Origin: Branchipolynoe longqiensis
Lineage: Eukaryota > Annelida > Polychaeta > Phyllodocida > Polynoidae
NCBI GenBank assembly: GCA_030323885.1
Contig: JASIRB010003061.1
Span: 1-64,000 of the forward strand
DNA length: 64,000 nt
Reading direction: 5' to 3'
A program made the position numbers and the translations under genes. Positions 43,229-53,372 of this stretch are shown piece by piece (the stretch's first letter is position 1; every line of letters begins with the position of its first letter). A model generated the notes under the pieces. That model worked only from the letters and a program-made list of their open reading frames with translations, did not search any database and was not told the DNA's origin.

Positions 43229-45128
43229 CATGTCGGGTGAACTCGGGTCGGGTGAAGTCAGGTCGGGTGAAGTCGGGTCGGGTAAAGTCGGGTTGGGTAA
43301 AGTTGTGTCGGGTAAAGTCGGGTAGGGTAACGTTTTGGCAGGTAACGCTAGGTGGGTAACGTCGAGGCGAGTTACGTCGAGGTGTGTAACCTTGAGGCGA
43401 GTAAAGTTGAGGCGCGTAACGTTAAGGCGGGTAACATCGAGCCGCGTAGAGTCGAGGTGGGTAATATCAAGCCGGGTATAGTCGACACGAGTAAAGTGGA
43501 AGTGCGTAAAGTCGGGTCGGGTAAACTCGGGTTGGGTAAACTAGTGTGGGTAAAGTGGGTTGGGATAAAGTGGGGTTGGGTAAAGAGGGGTCGGGTAAAG
43601 ATGGGTTGGGTAAAGTAGGGTGGTGCACGGTAAAGTCTACCTGAGTAATGTCGAGCTGGGTAAAGTCAGGCTGGGTAAAGTTGAGCCAGGTAAAGTCAAA
43701 CCCGGTAAAGTCTAGCTGGGTAAAGTCGACCCGGGTAAAGTGGGGTTGGGTATACTCGGGTCGGGTAAACTCGGGTTAGGTAAAGTGGGGTGAGGTAAAG
43801 TGGGGTTGGGTAAAGAGGGGTCGGGTAAAGATGGGTTGGGTAAAGTAGGGTGGTGCCCGGTAAAGTCAACCTGGGTAATGTCGAGCTGGGTAAATTCGGG
43901 CCGGGTAAAGTCAAGCCGGGTAAAGTCAAGCCGGGTAACGTCGACCCGGGTAAAGTCGGGTTGGGTAAACTCAGGTGGGGTAAAGTGGGGTGAGGTAAAG
44001 TGGGGTTGGGTAAAGTAGGGTCAGGTAAAGTCGGTTTGGGGAAAGTATGGCCGGTTAAGTGTGCTCGGGTAAAGTGTGGTCGGGTAAAGTCGGGTTGGAT
44101 AAAGTCGTGTTGGGTGAACTCGGGTCAGGTGAACTCGGTTCGGGTAAAGTGGGGTCGGGTAATGTCATGTCAGTTGAACTCGGGTCGGATGAAGTCTGGT
44201 CGGGTGAAGTCGGGTCAGGTAAAGTTGGGTCGGGGAAAATCGGGTCGGGTAACGCTTAGGCAGGTAACGTCAAGGCGGGTAACGTCGAGGCGGGTAACCT
44301 CGAGGCGGGTAACCTCGAGGTGGCTAAAGTCGAGGCATGAAATGTCGAGTCGGGTGAAGTCGAGTCCGGTAACGTCAAGTTGGGTAAAGTCGACCTGGGT
44401 AAAGTAAGGTTGGGTAAAGTCGGGTCGGGTAAACTCAATTGAGGTAAAGTGGGGTGAGGTAAAGTGGGGTTGGGTAAAGTGGGGTCGGGTAAAGTCGGGT
44501 CAGGCAAACTTGGGTCGGGTAAACTCAGTTGAGGTAAAGTGGGGTGAGGTAAAGTGGGGTTGGGTAAAGTGGGGTCGGGTAAAGTCGGGTCAGGTAAACT
44601 AGGGTCGCGTAAACTCGGTTGAGGTAAAGTGGGGTGAGGTAAAGTGGGGTCGGGTAAAGATGGGTCGGGTAAAGTAGGGTTGGGTAAATTTGTGTCGCAT
44701 AAAGTCGGGTTGGGTAAATTTGTGTCGGGTGAACTCGGGTCGGGTGAAGTCGGGACAGGTGAAATTGAGTCAAGTGAAGTCGGGTCGGGTGAAGTTGGGT
44801 CGGGTAATGTCGAGGCGGGTAACCTCGAGGCGGGTAACGTTCAGGCGGGTAACGTCGAGGCGAGGAATGTCGAGGTGGGTAACGTTGAGGCGGGTAATGT
44901 CGAGGCGGGTAACATCGAGCAGTATAAAGTATAGTCGGGTAAAGTTGTGTCGTGTGAACTCGGGTCGTGTGAAGTTGGGTGGGGTGAAATGGGGTGGGGT
45001 GAAGTCGATTCGGGTGAAGTCAAGTCGGGTAAAATCGACCCAGGTAGAGTCGAGCCGGGTAAAGCAAAGCCGGGTAAAGCAAAGCCGGGTAAAGCCCAGT
45101 CAGATAAAATCGAGCAATGTTGAGTTAG
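43229..45128. repeat. Right 15-bp tandem array
   Basis: About 126 units of GGGTAAAGTCGGGTC-type repeat. GGGTAACGTCGAGGC subtype blocks lie at about 43,325-43,490, 44,245-44,340 and 44,815-44,925. The outer two mirror those of the left arm. Confidence 0.9.
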
Positions 45129-45213
45129 GTAAAAGCATATTTATTAATATTGATATAATTATGCATTACAAAAAAAGTTGTAGGACATTCTTTAAAAAAT
45201 AAAGTATTCCAGT

Positions 45214-45290
45214 TCCAAGATTCGAACCGGTTACGCTCTGATCTTGAGACCAACACTCTACCATCTGACCTACAGAGGAAGTGCAACCCA
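45214..45290 (-). other. tRNA-like segment in the right arm
   Basis: On the minus strand GGTCAGATGGTAGAGTGTTG (A-box-like) and AACCGGTTCGAATCTTGG (B-box) are spaced like a tRNA promoter. The left arm lacks this 60-70 bp, so it is an insertion in one arm or a deletion from the other. Confidence 0.45.
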
Positions 45291-45582
45291 CAATGGTCCA
45301 ACTGGTGCCATAAACTGGGAGTTCCTGAAAGCATCTGAATAACGAGCAATTAATATGGATAGGAATAATATGAACAAAATTCAATAGAAAGGATAATAAG
45401 TAAATAAATTTGAAAATAAATTCAATAAAATTAAAATAAATATCACCACATCATCATTGATTCATGACTGACCCGCATGGTGTAGCTAGAGGTTGGCAGG
45501 TGGGGGTGTGGGTTGCAGACCAGTGTTGCTGACCTCCTAATTTATCTGTTTAGATGACCTTACAGATATGTTAGAGGGGGGG

Positions 45583-45900
45583 GGCATTTTCTCGGAACTA
45601 TAGACATAAAGGATGCCTATCGTGCTGTCTCTATCCACCCTGATGATCGGCAGCGTCAGGGTCTGAGACATTGTAAGACACTGAATGAGGACTTTACCTA
45701 TTTCCTAGACAATCGCCTCAGCATGTGCTTATCCTCTAGCCCTTATATGTTCTCTAAGATTTCTGATTTTGTAGTTTGATGCTGTGTGCGTGAGGAATTT
45801 GTCAGATTTGTGAATTATTTAGATGATTTCTGTATTGTAGGAGGTACCACTAAGTGAGGTGCAGGAGGTTCAGAGGACCCTGATGGTGATCCTGAGGAGA
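45583..45900 (+). pseudogene. Reverse transcriptase fragment (Ngaro-like)
   Basis: The plus strand reads TIDIKDAYRAVSIHPDD and, further on, FVNYLDDFCIVG, the two catalytic RT blocks. A TGA near 45,779 and missing sequence between blocks show decay. Confidence 0.65.
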
Positions 45901-45901
45901 C

Positions 45902-46627
45902 TTGTTTTTTGTTAGTTTCAGGAAGGTTAGTGAGGTTGACACCAAGGTTCGTTTTCTAGGTATTTACCTTGACTCTGTCCAATTACAGCTAAGCCTTCCT
46001 CAGGATAAATTAGATAAAACCCTAGACATTGTGCATAAATTGTGTGGTCGTAAGAAAGATTCTAGGAAAGAATTTGAGCAGGTGGGGGGCCTGCTCGCAT
46101 ATTGCTCAAAGGTAATTAGGGGAGGTAGGACTTTCACCCGGCGTATATACAATCTTATGGCCAAACTCAAACAGCCATTCCATAGAACTAGGTTAAACGA
46201 GGGGGTCAAGGAGAACCTGAATTGATGGCTGAATTTTGCCAAGTCATTTAATGGTAAGGCTAAGATATTGGGCAAGTTCGCCCCTGTCATATCGACTTAC
46301 AGCGATGCTTCAAACTGGGGGTTCGGGGCATTGCACTGCCAGGATTGGATCGTCGGGGCTTTCATTGTGGGTCTTTCTGATTCACTTGACACTTATGCAG
46401 GCCACCACCACCACCTTCCTCCAGCTGATGTTGGGACCGGCCACATAAATATTCAGGAGATGTGGGCAGTCTACGCTGCCTGCCTTCACTTGAGTGGTGG
46501 ATGGCGTGACAGCACTGTTATGATGGTGACTGATAGTGCAGTAGATCAGGCTGCTTTGAACACTGGAAGGTCAAGGTGTAAAGGAATTATGTACTTCCAC
46601 CGGAGGATCTTCTGGCTAGCGGTATAA
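45902..46627 (+). pseudogene. RNase H region (Ngaro-like)
   Basis: 45,902-46,225 encodes the RT thumb/connection (VRFLGIYLDSVQLQLSLPQ). 46,268-46,627 encodes RNase H with TYSDASNWGFGAL, INIQEMWAVYAACL and MMVTDSAVDQAAL, containing the expected Asp and Glu residues. The frames are separated by a stop near 46,224. Confidence 0.65.
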
Positions 46628-46703
46628 TTCAATTTTGAGTTCAGTTCCATATATATACGCAGTCGTGTTAGCGTCATCTGCGATGCATTAAGCAGACTAA
46701 TTA

Positions 46704-47731
46704 GTGAGGACAGTTCTGATAGGATTAGAAGTGGCGATTGTGCTAGAATGCTCTGTTGTAGTGAGATTTATTATAACTCATTTTTTTTCTTTCAGGGATA
46801 GCGACTCTAAAGGGCGAGCAGCAGGGATACCAGCTTCAATTCTATGCGAAGAATTCAGATTAAAAATTATTTCGATTATGTTGAGCATTACCATTCATCA
46901 TGCGCAGGAGCAGGTCCCACTCTATGCCACTTGGTTCACCCACTCGATCAAGTATGGATCTGTTCTAAATTACCATAGCGGTTTGCATTATTTTTTTAGG
47001 CAGAATGGCGAGAGGGGTATTGATTATAAGAGTTTTGTGTTAGCTTCGACATTAAGGGGGATTTGCAGGGTGAAGGGACATGCCCTGCGTCGAGCCATGC
47101 CGCTGCTGCCTCATATGTTGCGGAAGATATTTTCATTCTTGACAAATAATCCTGGCCACGTAGCCTGGAGGGCGGCAGTCCTCTGTTCATTCAGCGGGTT
47201 CAGCGGGTTATTGAGGAAGTCGCAGGTGACTATGTCTGACGCCGCCGTCCGTAGAACCAACTTCGTTTTTTATGATTGGGGACTAGCTTTGATAGTGCAC
47301 AGATCAAAGACTATCCAGTTCAGGGAAAGGGTCCTTCAGATCCCAATTGCGCGATGTTGTGACACTGATCTGTGTGCGGTTTATTTGACCGATATGCACT
47401 TCCGTCAGATCTGGTCTGAACTGTCGGCCCATGCCTTTCGGCTTCCTTGCCTGGGGGGGCCTTGTGCCTGCTGCCATATAGTATCTACCAGGAGACCCTG
47501 AAATTGTTTGCTTCAAGGGCTGGGCTTGATTCGAAGACCCTCTCATCCCATTCACTAAGGAGGGGAGGTTGCACCTTTCTGGCCATGTGCGGTGCTATGA
47601 TAGAAGAACTTAAGGGCAGGGGGGACTGGGCTTCAGAGACCGTTTACAGCTATCTTAAGACTCCACTAGGTACATGGATAGTGAACTGTGTGCTGATCAT
47701 ACGACTGGTGGGTTGGGGTGTTGACATGTAG
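46704..47731 (+). pseudogene. Tyrosine recombinase (Ngaro-like), one frameshift
   Basis: The first frame (to 47,501) has the catalytic-arginine region CSFSGFSGLLRKSQV. After a frameshift near 47,460-47,500 the second frame (47,447-47,731) has TLSSHSLRRGGCTFL (His-x-x-Arg) and ETVYSYLKTP (catalytic Tyr). These are the conserved motifs of phage-type integrases used by DIRS, Ngaro and Crypton elements. The N-terminal DNA-binding part (VPLYATWFTHSIKYGSVLNY) is also recognisable. Confidence 0.75.
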
Positions 47732-47744
47732 GCATCCCCCTTTG

Positions 47745-48138
47745 GCCTGTCATTATGCTAGCCATGTCGCACAATAAAAGTGACCGACCCACCACTCGTC
47801 TGTCTCTCTCTATTTGGTACATAGCCCTACCTTATGGGATGTATAATTAATTATGCGGATACAAGTAGGCGGAGTATTGTCCATATTATTAATCTATCGT
47901 TTGTTATTCTCGAAATCTATTATGACCAATCGCTGACTTGCCTCGATTTGACCAGACTGCCTACAGCAGCGCCACCAACAGCTAATTCTGTCTGCGCTCT
48001 GGCAGCGCCAAGTCACTTGTCCACTCGATTAAAAATTGTATCGGTGAGCCTGTTTTTATGCTAGCCATGTTGCACAATAAAAGTGACCAACCCACCACTC
48101 GCCTGCCTCTCTCTATTTGTTACATAGCCCTACCTTAT
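47745..48138 (+). repeat. Split direct repeats B1-A2-B2 of the Ngaro-like element
   Basis: B1 (47,745-47,836) and B2 (48,048-48,138) share GCCTGT..TTATGCTAGCCATGT, CACAATAAAAGTGACC and CATAGCCCTACCTTAT. Each contains AATAAA. The 303-bp period and the position right after the recombinase fit Ngaro architecture. Confidence 0.7.
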
Positions 48139-48378
48139 AGATTAGTTAGACGAATCTTACCTGGGTATAGATGATGGATAACTGTTGTTTTCCCGAGGTA
48201 TAACCCTCGGAGGGAGAGGGAGAAGGAAGCACATCCAGGTCCAGCAATCTTTACCTACTTATTCAGGATAAAAATGATCTAAACTAATAATAATCATGGA
48301 CCTGTCATGTTTTCTTGGCACAAGCAAACGGTATAGACGTGGTAGCGCGTGGTGGGTGGGCCCTCGCCCACGTCTATC

Positions 48379-48500
48379 CGAGGCTTATACCTCGGGAAAA
48401 CAACAGTTATCCATAATCTATACCCAGGTAAGATTTGTCTAACTAATCTATTTTACCTCGGTATAAAGCCTCAGGCTAGCAGCAGGCTAGGGAGAACTTT
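48379..48500. other. Internal complementary region of the DIRS element
   Basis: Plus-strand CTAACTAATCT joined to ATTTTACCTCGGTATAAAGC equals the head-to-tail junction of the element ends: GATTAGTTAG at 48,140 inverted, and GGTAAAAT at 53,365-53,372 inverted. In DIRS-1 this region templates circle closure. Confidence 0.8.
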
Positions 48501-48639
48501 ACGTAATATCATTTTTATTCTGTGTATTGAATTCTTTATTACTTTTGTTAACTATTTCAACATTCTGTAACAACATATCATGTAACATTTAGACAGTATT
48601 AATGAGATTGAAAAATATTTTGTTTCTCACCTATGTACT

Positions 48640-49725
48640 TTAGTCTTTGAGTAATCGTCTGGCCATACCGCTTGACTTTTCTAGTCGTTTGTTGTAATGT
48701 TTTGCAAACGATCTAGCGGTCTTCCAGCCTGCATGTGCTAGGATTTGTTTTACCAAAATCCCTAGCAACCGTGCTTTTGAAACCATGGCGCTTCGCGTTG
48801 AATGAGACGCATATCTGTCCGTATTGACTCCTGCCAATTTCAACACTGTAATTGTCCATCGTGCGAGAGTATCTCGCGAAATGCCCTTTTGTGGCTTAAT
48901 AAAGCTCACCAAAAGCTGTCTTGAATTTCTTAAGTCACTGGTCTTGGATATATATGCCCGTATGGCTGAAACTACACATAGTTTTGGGTCCTCTGTAACG
49001 TTCACTGTAGACAGAGGGTCTCCCGTGCGGTTAGATTTGAATAATTGTGTTAAATCAAACCTGGCTTCTTTCCTATCTATCTCCAGGCCATCCAGTGATA
49101 GGGCAACTATAGTTTGTCCTCGCTGACCTGTCACTAGTAAGAGTAGCATGGCTACTTTAAATCCTAATTTCTTAACATCTAAATGTTTGTTATGCGGCCA
49201 TCGTTTGAAAAGTTTAAACACGACCGATACATCCCAAAACCGATTATATTTAGGTTTGGGGGGGTTTCGTTCATAGCTCGACCTTAGGATCCAGTGAATA
49301 ACTTGATGTTTTCCTACTGTTTGTCCATTTATTCTGGGTAGGATAATAGACAAAGCACATCTGGCTGCATTAATGGCCCCAAATCCTAGGCCTTCATCTT
49401 CTAACATGCGTAAGAATCTTGCTAGCTGAGAAATCGAAGGATTCATAGGTTTGACCTTTTGTATCAGGCAATGAAGGCCCCACTTCCTTAAGTAAGTTGT
49501 GTACATTTTAACTGTGCCTTTCATCCATGCATGTGAAACTAATCTTTGTTGAGTAATTTTGTCTAGGCCAAATTGTTGTAAATATTTATTTAAAAAAGGA
49601 ATGCTAGCAGTGATGTTGTCGACATGTCTCTGCGGCGTGTCAGTGGGCCTTGATGTGTCAGATTTCCTGGGGATCTTCGGAATCGTAGGCAGTCTTTGGC
49701 TCTTGCCACAATGCATGGTAGCCAC
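48640..49725 (-). CDS. Tyrosine recombinase of the DIRS-like element
   Basis: An intact 361-residue frame. The N-terminal part is helical (YLQQFGLDKITQQRLVSHAW, core-binding-like). The catalytic domain has LLLVTGQRGQTIVAL (Arg I), RYASHSTRSAMVSKA (His-x-x-Arg) and AGWKTARSFAKHYNK (nucleophilic Tyr). It overlaps the preceding Dam-like frame by about 135 bp in a different frame, as usual in DIRS elements. It would integrate circular cDNA without target-site duplication. The ATG at 49,725 is a convenience start; a shorter start is possible. Confidence 0.85.
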   Translation of the reverse strand: MATMHCGKSQRLPTIPKIPRKSDTSRPTDTPQRHVDNITASIPFLNKYLQQFGLDKITQQRLVSHAWMKGTVKMYTTYLRKWGLHCLIQKVKPMNPSISQLARFLRMLEDEGLGFGAINAARCALSIILPRINGQTVGKHQVIHWILRSSYERNPPKPKYNRFWDVSVVFKLFKRWPHNKHLDVKKLGFKVAMLLLLVTGQRGQTIVALSLDGLEIDRKEARFDLTQLFKSNRTGDPLSTVNVTEDPKLCVVSAIRAYISKTSDLRNSRQLLVSFIKPQKGISRDTLARWTITVLKLAGVNTDRYASHSTRSAMVSKARLLGILVKQILAHAGWKTARSFAKHYNKRLEKSSGMARRLLKD

Positions 49726-50114
49726 AGTTGTGTGTCCAATTCGGGGACTATTAAAATTGCATGAGCTTTGTCCATCTTGATTTTTCTGGCCACTCGGCTG
49801 ATAATGCGGAATGGGGGGAAAATGTAGTAAAATTCATTTTCCCAAATTAAAGAAAACGCATCTACCTGCCAGGCGTTTGGTTCTGGGTGCCACGAAACAT
49901 ACTTTTGGATTCTATAATTATTTCTGGAGGCAAATAAGTTGATATTGGGTCGACCCCATTTTTTACATATGTTTTCGAAAATTGCTGTATCTAAATGATC
50001 ATGTAAATGTCTACTCTTCTTGTCAGCTAGGGTACTCTGAACCCCTGGAATATGTGCTACTGTTAGACAGACTTGGTTTTGTTGCGCCCAATCCCAAATC
50101 ATTTTTGCTGTCAT
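49590..50114 (-). pseudogene. RNase H C-terminus and Dam-like methyltransferase region (DIRS)
   Basis: The frame begins with the end of RNase H (TVAHIPGVQSTLADKKSR). It continues with RPNINLFASRNNYRIQKYVS, WQVDAFSLIWENEFYYIFPP and AILIVPELDTQLWLPCI, the block in DIRS elements compared with phage Dam N6-adenine methyltransferases. A frameshift near 50,110 separates it from the rest of RNase H. Confidence 0.65.
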
Positions 50115-50373
50115 TGCATGGTTTCAACTTTGTCCCCCCCATGTTTCTTACATACGCCATAGCCGTTGTATTGTCCGTTAGAATTCGAACATGATTTCGT
50201 GGCACTCTGATTAAGCTCGCTAGCCCTAAATAAATGGCTCTTAATTCCAGGGCATTAATATGGTCAGAAATTTCATTTTGTAACCATCTCCCTCCTGTCG
50301 CAACATCGTTTCGATGTGCTCCCCAACCTTCTAGCGAAGTGTCGGTCGTGACTACCGTGTTGGGTTCTCCCAT
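50023..50373 (-). pseudogene. RNase H N-terminal part (DIRS)
   Basis: VVTTDTSLEGWGAHRNDV (first Asp), INALELRAIYLGL (Glu) and VRILTDNTTAMAYVRNMGG (Asp) are all in place. After GTKLKPCNDS the frame shifts relative to 49,590-50,114. Confidence 0.75.
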
Positions 50374-51230
50374 TCTAATTGGGTTGGGAGAGTCATGAAC
50401 ATGTTCAAACCACCAGGTATCCCCTCTTCGGAAATAAACATTTTTCGTTCGAAGTTTCCTTTAGTGCGTGCTAAAGCCAAATTTGTATCTATCTCTAGAG
50501 ATTTGATGTGGGCCTTACCATATAGAATAGCAGGAGCATACGCTATCATTATACCGATTAGGACGGCGACCTGCCTTATCTTTGGCCTAGTTAGCTCAAC
50601 CAAGCGGGTCGTTGTATCTAGAAACTTCTCGAGTTTCAGTTTTGTAAGCGAGACCATCATTGGTTTTGTATTAACAATAAACCCCAAACATTTAAGTTCA
50701 GTTGTCGGTGTAAACACTGACTTGTCATTATGAATATAACAACCCAGCATTGTCAGCAGTTGGCAAAGATCGGTAACTGCTTTTTGACATTCTTCAAATG
50801 ACTGTGCCATAATAAACGAATCATCAATGTAGGGGAACATAGTATGTCCTTTCCTAGCCATAACTGAGAAAACTGGCTTTAATAGCTTAGTAAACAGGCG
50901 AGGGGCGCAAGCCAAACCATTAGGCCTACAAGTAAATTGGAAAAGTTTGTTATTCCAACTAAATCTTAAGAACTTTCTGTGTTCTGTACATATAGGGACT
51001 GCATAATAACCGCCTCGTAAATCGACACTGGCCATCCAGGCCTATGGTGTAACCAAATCCCTGGCAGTTTCTAATGAGAACATTTTAAAATGTTGGTATT
51101 CAACTATTTCATTTAATTTAGTTAGATCGAGGATCATTCTGATCTCACCATTTCGTTTAGGTCAGGAAAATATATTAAAAATGAATTCACCTGGTGAGTG
51201 ACTAACCTGTTCTATAATACCTTTTTGTTT
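50352..51230 (-). pseudogene. Reverse transcriptase (DIRS)
   Basis: The main open part (51,035-50,352) has MASVDLRGGYYAVPICTEHR, LFQFTCRPNGLACAPRLFTK, the catalytic MFPYIDDSFIMAQSF, and the connection LKCLGFIVNTKPMMVSL. Upstream, RNGEIRMILDLTKLN at about 51,150 is in frame but separated by two stops. A 1-nt shift near 51,225 splits it from the linker. Ancient functional domains are all present. Confidence 0.8.
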
Positions 51231-51842
51231 CAAAAAGAGCCACCTGATTATCTAACGTTTCCTTTTCTATTTCATTAAATTTATAAGGGAGAGGAATATG
51301 TGTTTGTTTTGGAATTTCTGTAAATGGAATCTGAACTCCTCTACCTATATTCAAAATGTCCCTATCATTAGTTATTTTACACCATTCAGGAAAATGTGTA
51401 GCAATGTTCCCTGCATTAAAATTCCTTACATCTGTTTGTGTTTCCTCCATTACCATGTCTGCTGCCACTGGCGCCGGAGTCTGCGTGGCAGTCTCTATTT
51501 GTTCCCTGGGTGTGGGAACGGTTGTTAGGATGTATACTCCCTTCTGAACGGGCGGTTCCCGTCATTCCACCCGAAGGGCTGTCGGTCCCCTCTTCCCCTT
51601 CCCCTTGGTTGGAAGCCGTAGGAGGGGCCGGAGCTTCCCACTCTTGCTCCCCGGCGGTTGCAAAAATCCATCCGGGGTCTCTGAAATCTGGAAGAATTAT
51701 CCAGTTTCCATTTCAGTTCCATGTTCTTTCCACTCTTAGCTTCTGCCTCAACCTCTTTAAAGAGGTAAGGGAGTTGGCCACCAAACATTTTCGTCTTGTC
51801 GAGTGGCTTCCCTTTCACTGGTTTCGGTGCTAAGAACAACAT
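51202..51842 (-). pseudogene. Gag C-terminus and linker to RT (DIRS)
   Basis: 51,842-51,525 (MLFLAPKPVKGKPLDKTKMF, then FCNRRGARVGSSGPSYGFQP) is basic and glycine/arginine-rich. 51,468-51,202 has FPEWCKITNDRDILNIGRGV and QTHIPLPYKFNEIEKETLDN, the conserved pre-RT segment of DIRS pol. Confidence 0.55.
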
Positions 51843-51891
51843 GTACTCCTTACCGTCGTTGTCTGTGACCTTCTTCGATCTCGCTACTTCC

Positions 51892-52662
51892 TTACCAGCA
51901 TCTGTCGTGACCGCCTTGAAGACGTTTTCGTATCGTCTGTACCTGAGGAAGAGCTAGCGATGAGAATTTGTTCTCCGTCTGCATCCTATTAGCGATGGGT
52001 GCCACTGACATCAGCGCCCCTAACACCGCCTTGTGTATGGTGAACAGTGCGTTTTCAAACTTACGTCTGTCGTCACTCAGACAGACTCCTGAGTCCATCT
52101 CCTTCACCACCATGTTGGGAATTCCTTTGATTCCCGAAATCTGCTCAGTCAATTTTGTGATGACCTCTGCTGGCTTAAAGGTGTTAAAATGGCCTTTAAT
52201 TGTCTCTCGCATCATCGTTGTGGTGCGTACTTTCTTAGCCTTCTGTTTAGGGCACTTTTTGCAGACTTTTCCGCCAATTTTGACGTAAACTCCCGCCGTC
52301 TCCGTATCGGAGTCCGACTCGGTGGTAGATGAGTCGGAAGAGTCCGATGAAGAATGCTTCTTTCTCTTCTTCTTGCTCTTCTTGCTCTTTTTCACTTTCT
52401 TGGCTTTACTGGCCTTAGTGAACTCGTCACCAGACGAGCTAACGGCTCTCTTTCTTTTCTTCTGTTTCAGTGCCTTTGGACAAGGTATTTCGTCCGTCGA
52501 GTCAGTATCCTCTAGATCGGACACGTCCTCCCAGTCCGAATCAAGGATAGGGAGATGCCGGCCGTCAACCGGGCGACAAGTCGTAGCCCGTGGGCGCATG
52601 CCCCTCCCCTGCAGCCGGTGGTGGCTTGTTTCGCTTTGTAGCCATCGGTAGTCTGTAACCAA
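51892..52662 (-). CDS. Gag-like ORF1 of the DIRS element
   Basis: A 256-residue frame with an acidic middle, strongly basic KKVKKSKKSKKKRKKHSSSD and a serine/aspartate stretch suggesting nuclear localisation. A C-terminal globular part follows (FNTFKPAEVITKLTEQISGI, FENALFTIHKAVLGALMSVA). The start could be the later M at residue 22. Assignment rests on position before pol and composition. It may continue by frameshift into 51,842-51,525. Confidence 0.55.
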   Translation of the reverse strand: MVTDYRWLQSETSHHRLQGRGMRPRATTCRPVDGRHLPILDSDWEDVSDLEDTDSTDEIPCPKALKQKKRKRAVSSSGDEFTKASKAKKVKKSKKSKKKRKKHSSSDSSDSSTTESDSDTETAGVYVKIGGKVCKKCPKQKAKKVRTTTMMRETIKGHFNTFKPAEVITKLTEQISGIKGIPNMVVKEMDSGVCLSDDRRKFENALFTIHKAVLGALMSVAPIANRMQTENKFSSLALPQVQTIRKRLQGGHDRCW

Positions 52663-53372
52663 ATAAATTGTTACTTTAAACCGGAATCAACTCAACGTGA
52701 ACACAAAAGTGACGCCAGGTTTAACCCGGGTTGAGGATCTATGTGGTATTGAGTAACGTATTTACACCGTTCTCAGTACAAGCGTGGTAAGCTAAGTGTA
52801 TTGCCGTACCATACAAGGGGTAGGCCTCTGGGACCTCCCACGCTCTCTGTACCGTACACTTCTCCCTCCCGCGGCTTCTGCGCCAGCAAGTTGGAGAAAA
52901 TGCTACGAAACTTGGAGGTACGCCTCAAATAAATATTGGGGAGTCTATAAAAGAAACCCAGGATCATCCCCAACAACACTCTCTATTAGGGTCCGAGGGA
53001 ATCTCCACAGGAGATGTGACAATGCCAACATCTCTACCTGTGTGTAAACAGGTGTCGATAGAACAAAGGTTTCGGTTCGTAGCACAAAGCAATGCATTGT
53101 TCTACCCGTATTGATAAAAACACTAATCTTGTCCTAAATGGACCTAAGAAAGTTCTGAACTTTCATATCTAGATGCTAATATGCATCATAAACAAGCTAA
53201 ACCAAAATTTTGATTACTACTTACAGTTATTTAGCTTGTTGTAGACAAATTTTGCCGGAGCAACTCAATGAACGTCCTCCTGTCGTGAGTTGTTTATGCT
53301 AATTGCTGGACCCGGATGTGCTTCCTTCTCCCTAGCCTGCGGCTAGCCTGAGGCTTTATACCGAGGTAAAAT

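Larger units (their letters stand above)
40269..45531. mobile_element. Giant imperfect palindrome (foldback-like) with 15-bp tandem arms
   Basis: The left arm (40,269-41,950) and right arm (43,219-45,531) are reverse complements. The outer 330-400 bp are unique sequence that matches base by base over long stretches. Examples are GTCAGTCATGAATCAATGAT at 40,331 and its complement near 45,460, and TTTAAAGAATGTC at 40,543 and its complement near 45,190. Inside lie arrays of a 15-bp unit: CCCGACTTTACCCGA-type on the left and GGGTAAAGTCGGGTC-type on the right. Foldback transposons have this plan, which is established knowledge for Drosophila FB. No transposase is visible. Confidence 0.65.
45532..48138 (+). 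mobile_element. Ngaro-like YR retrotransposon, 5'-truncated and decayed
   Basis: In order: RT fragment, RNase H, tyrosine recombinase, then direct repeats B1 (47,745-47,836) and B2 (48,048-48,138) separated by a 211-bp A2-like block. That is the 3' half of a split-direct-repeat element. The 5' end (A1, gag, RT start) is missing; the foldback arm ends at 45,531. Several stops and frameshifts are present. Confidence 0.7.
48139..53372 (-). mobile_element. DIRS-1-like retrotransposon, nearly full length
   Basis: On the minus strand: 5' terminal repeat (from 53,372), gag-like frames, RT, RNase H, Dam-like region, tyrosine recombinase, internal complementary region (about 48,379-48,500) and 3' terminal repeat (about 48,240-48,139). 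The two termini are inverted: GGGAGAAGGAAGCACATCC is at 48,219 in plus and its complement is near 53,317-53,335. The internal region contains, fused, the complements of both outer ends, which defines the ends precisely. Coding regions carry a few frameshifts and stops, so this is a recently dead copy. Confidence 0.85.

Noticed and set aside
40594..45202. Proteins made of VGSGK, VKSGR or SPDPT repeats
   Set aside because: They mirror the 15-bp tandem repeat in every frame and both strands; no gene evidence.
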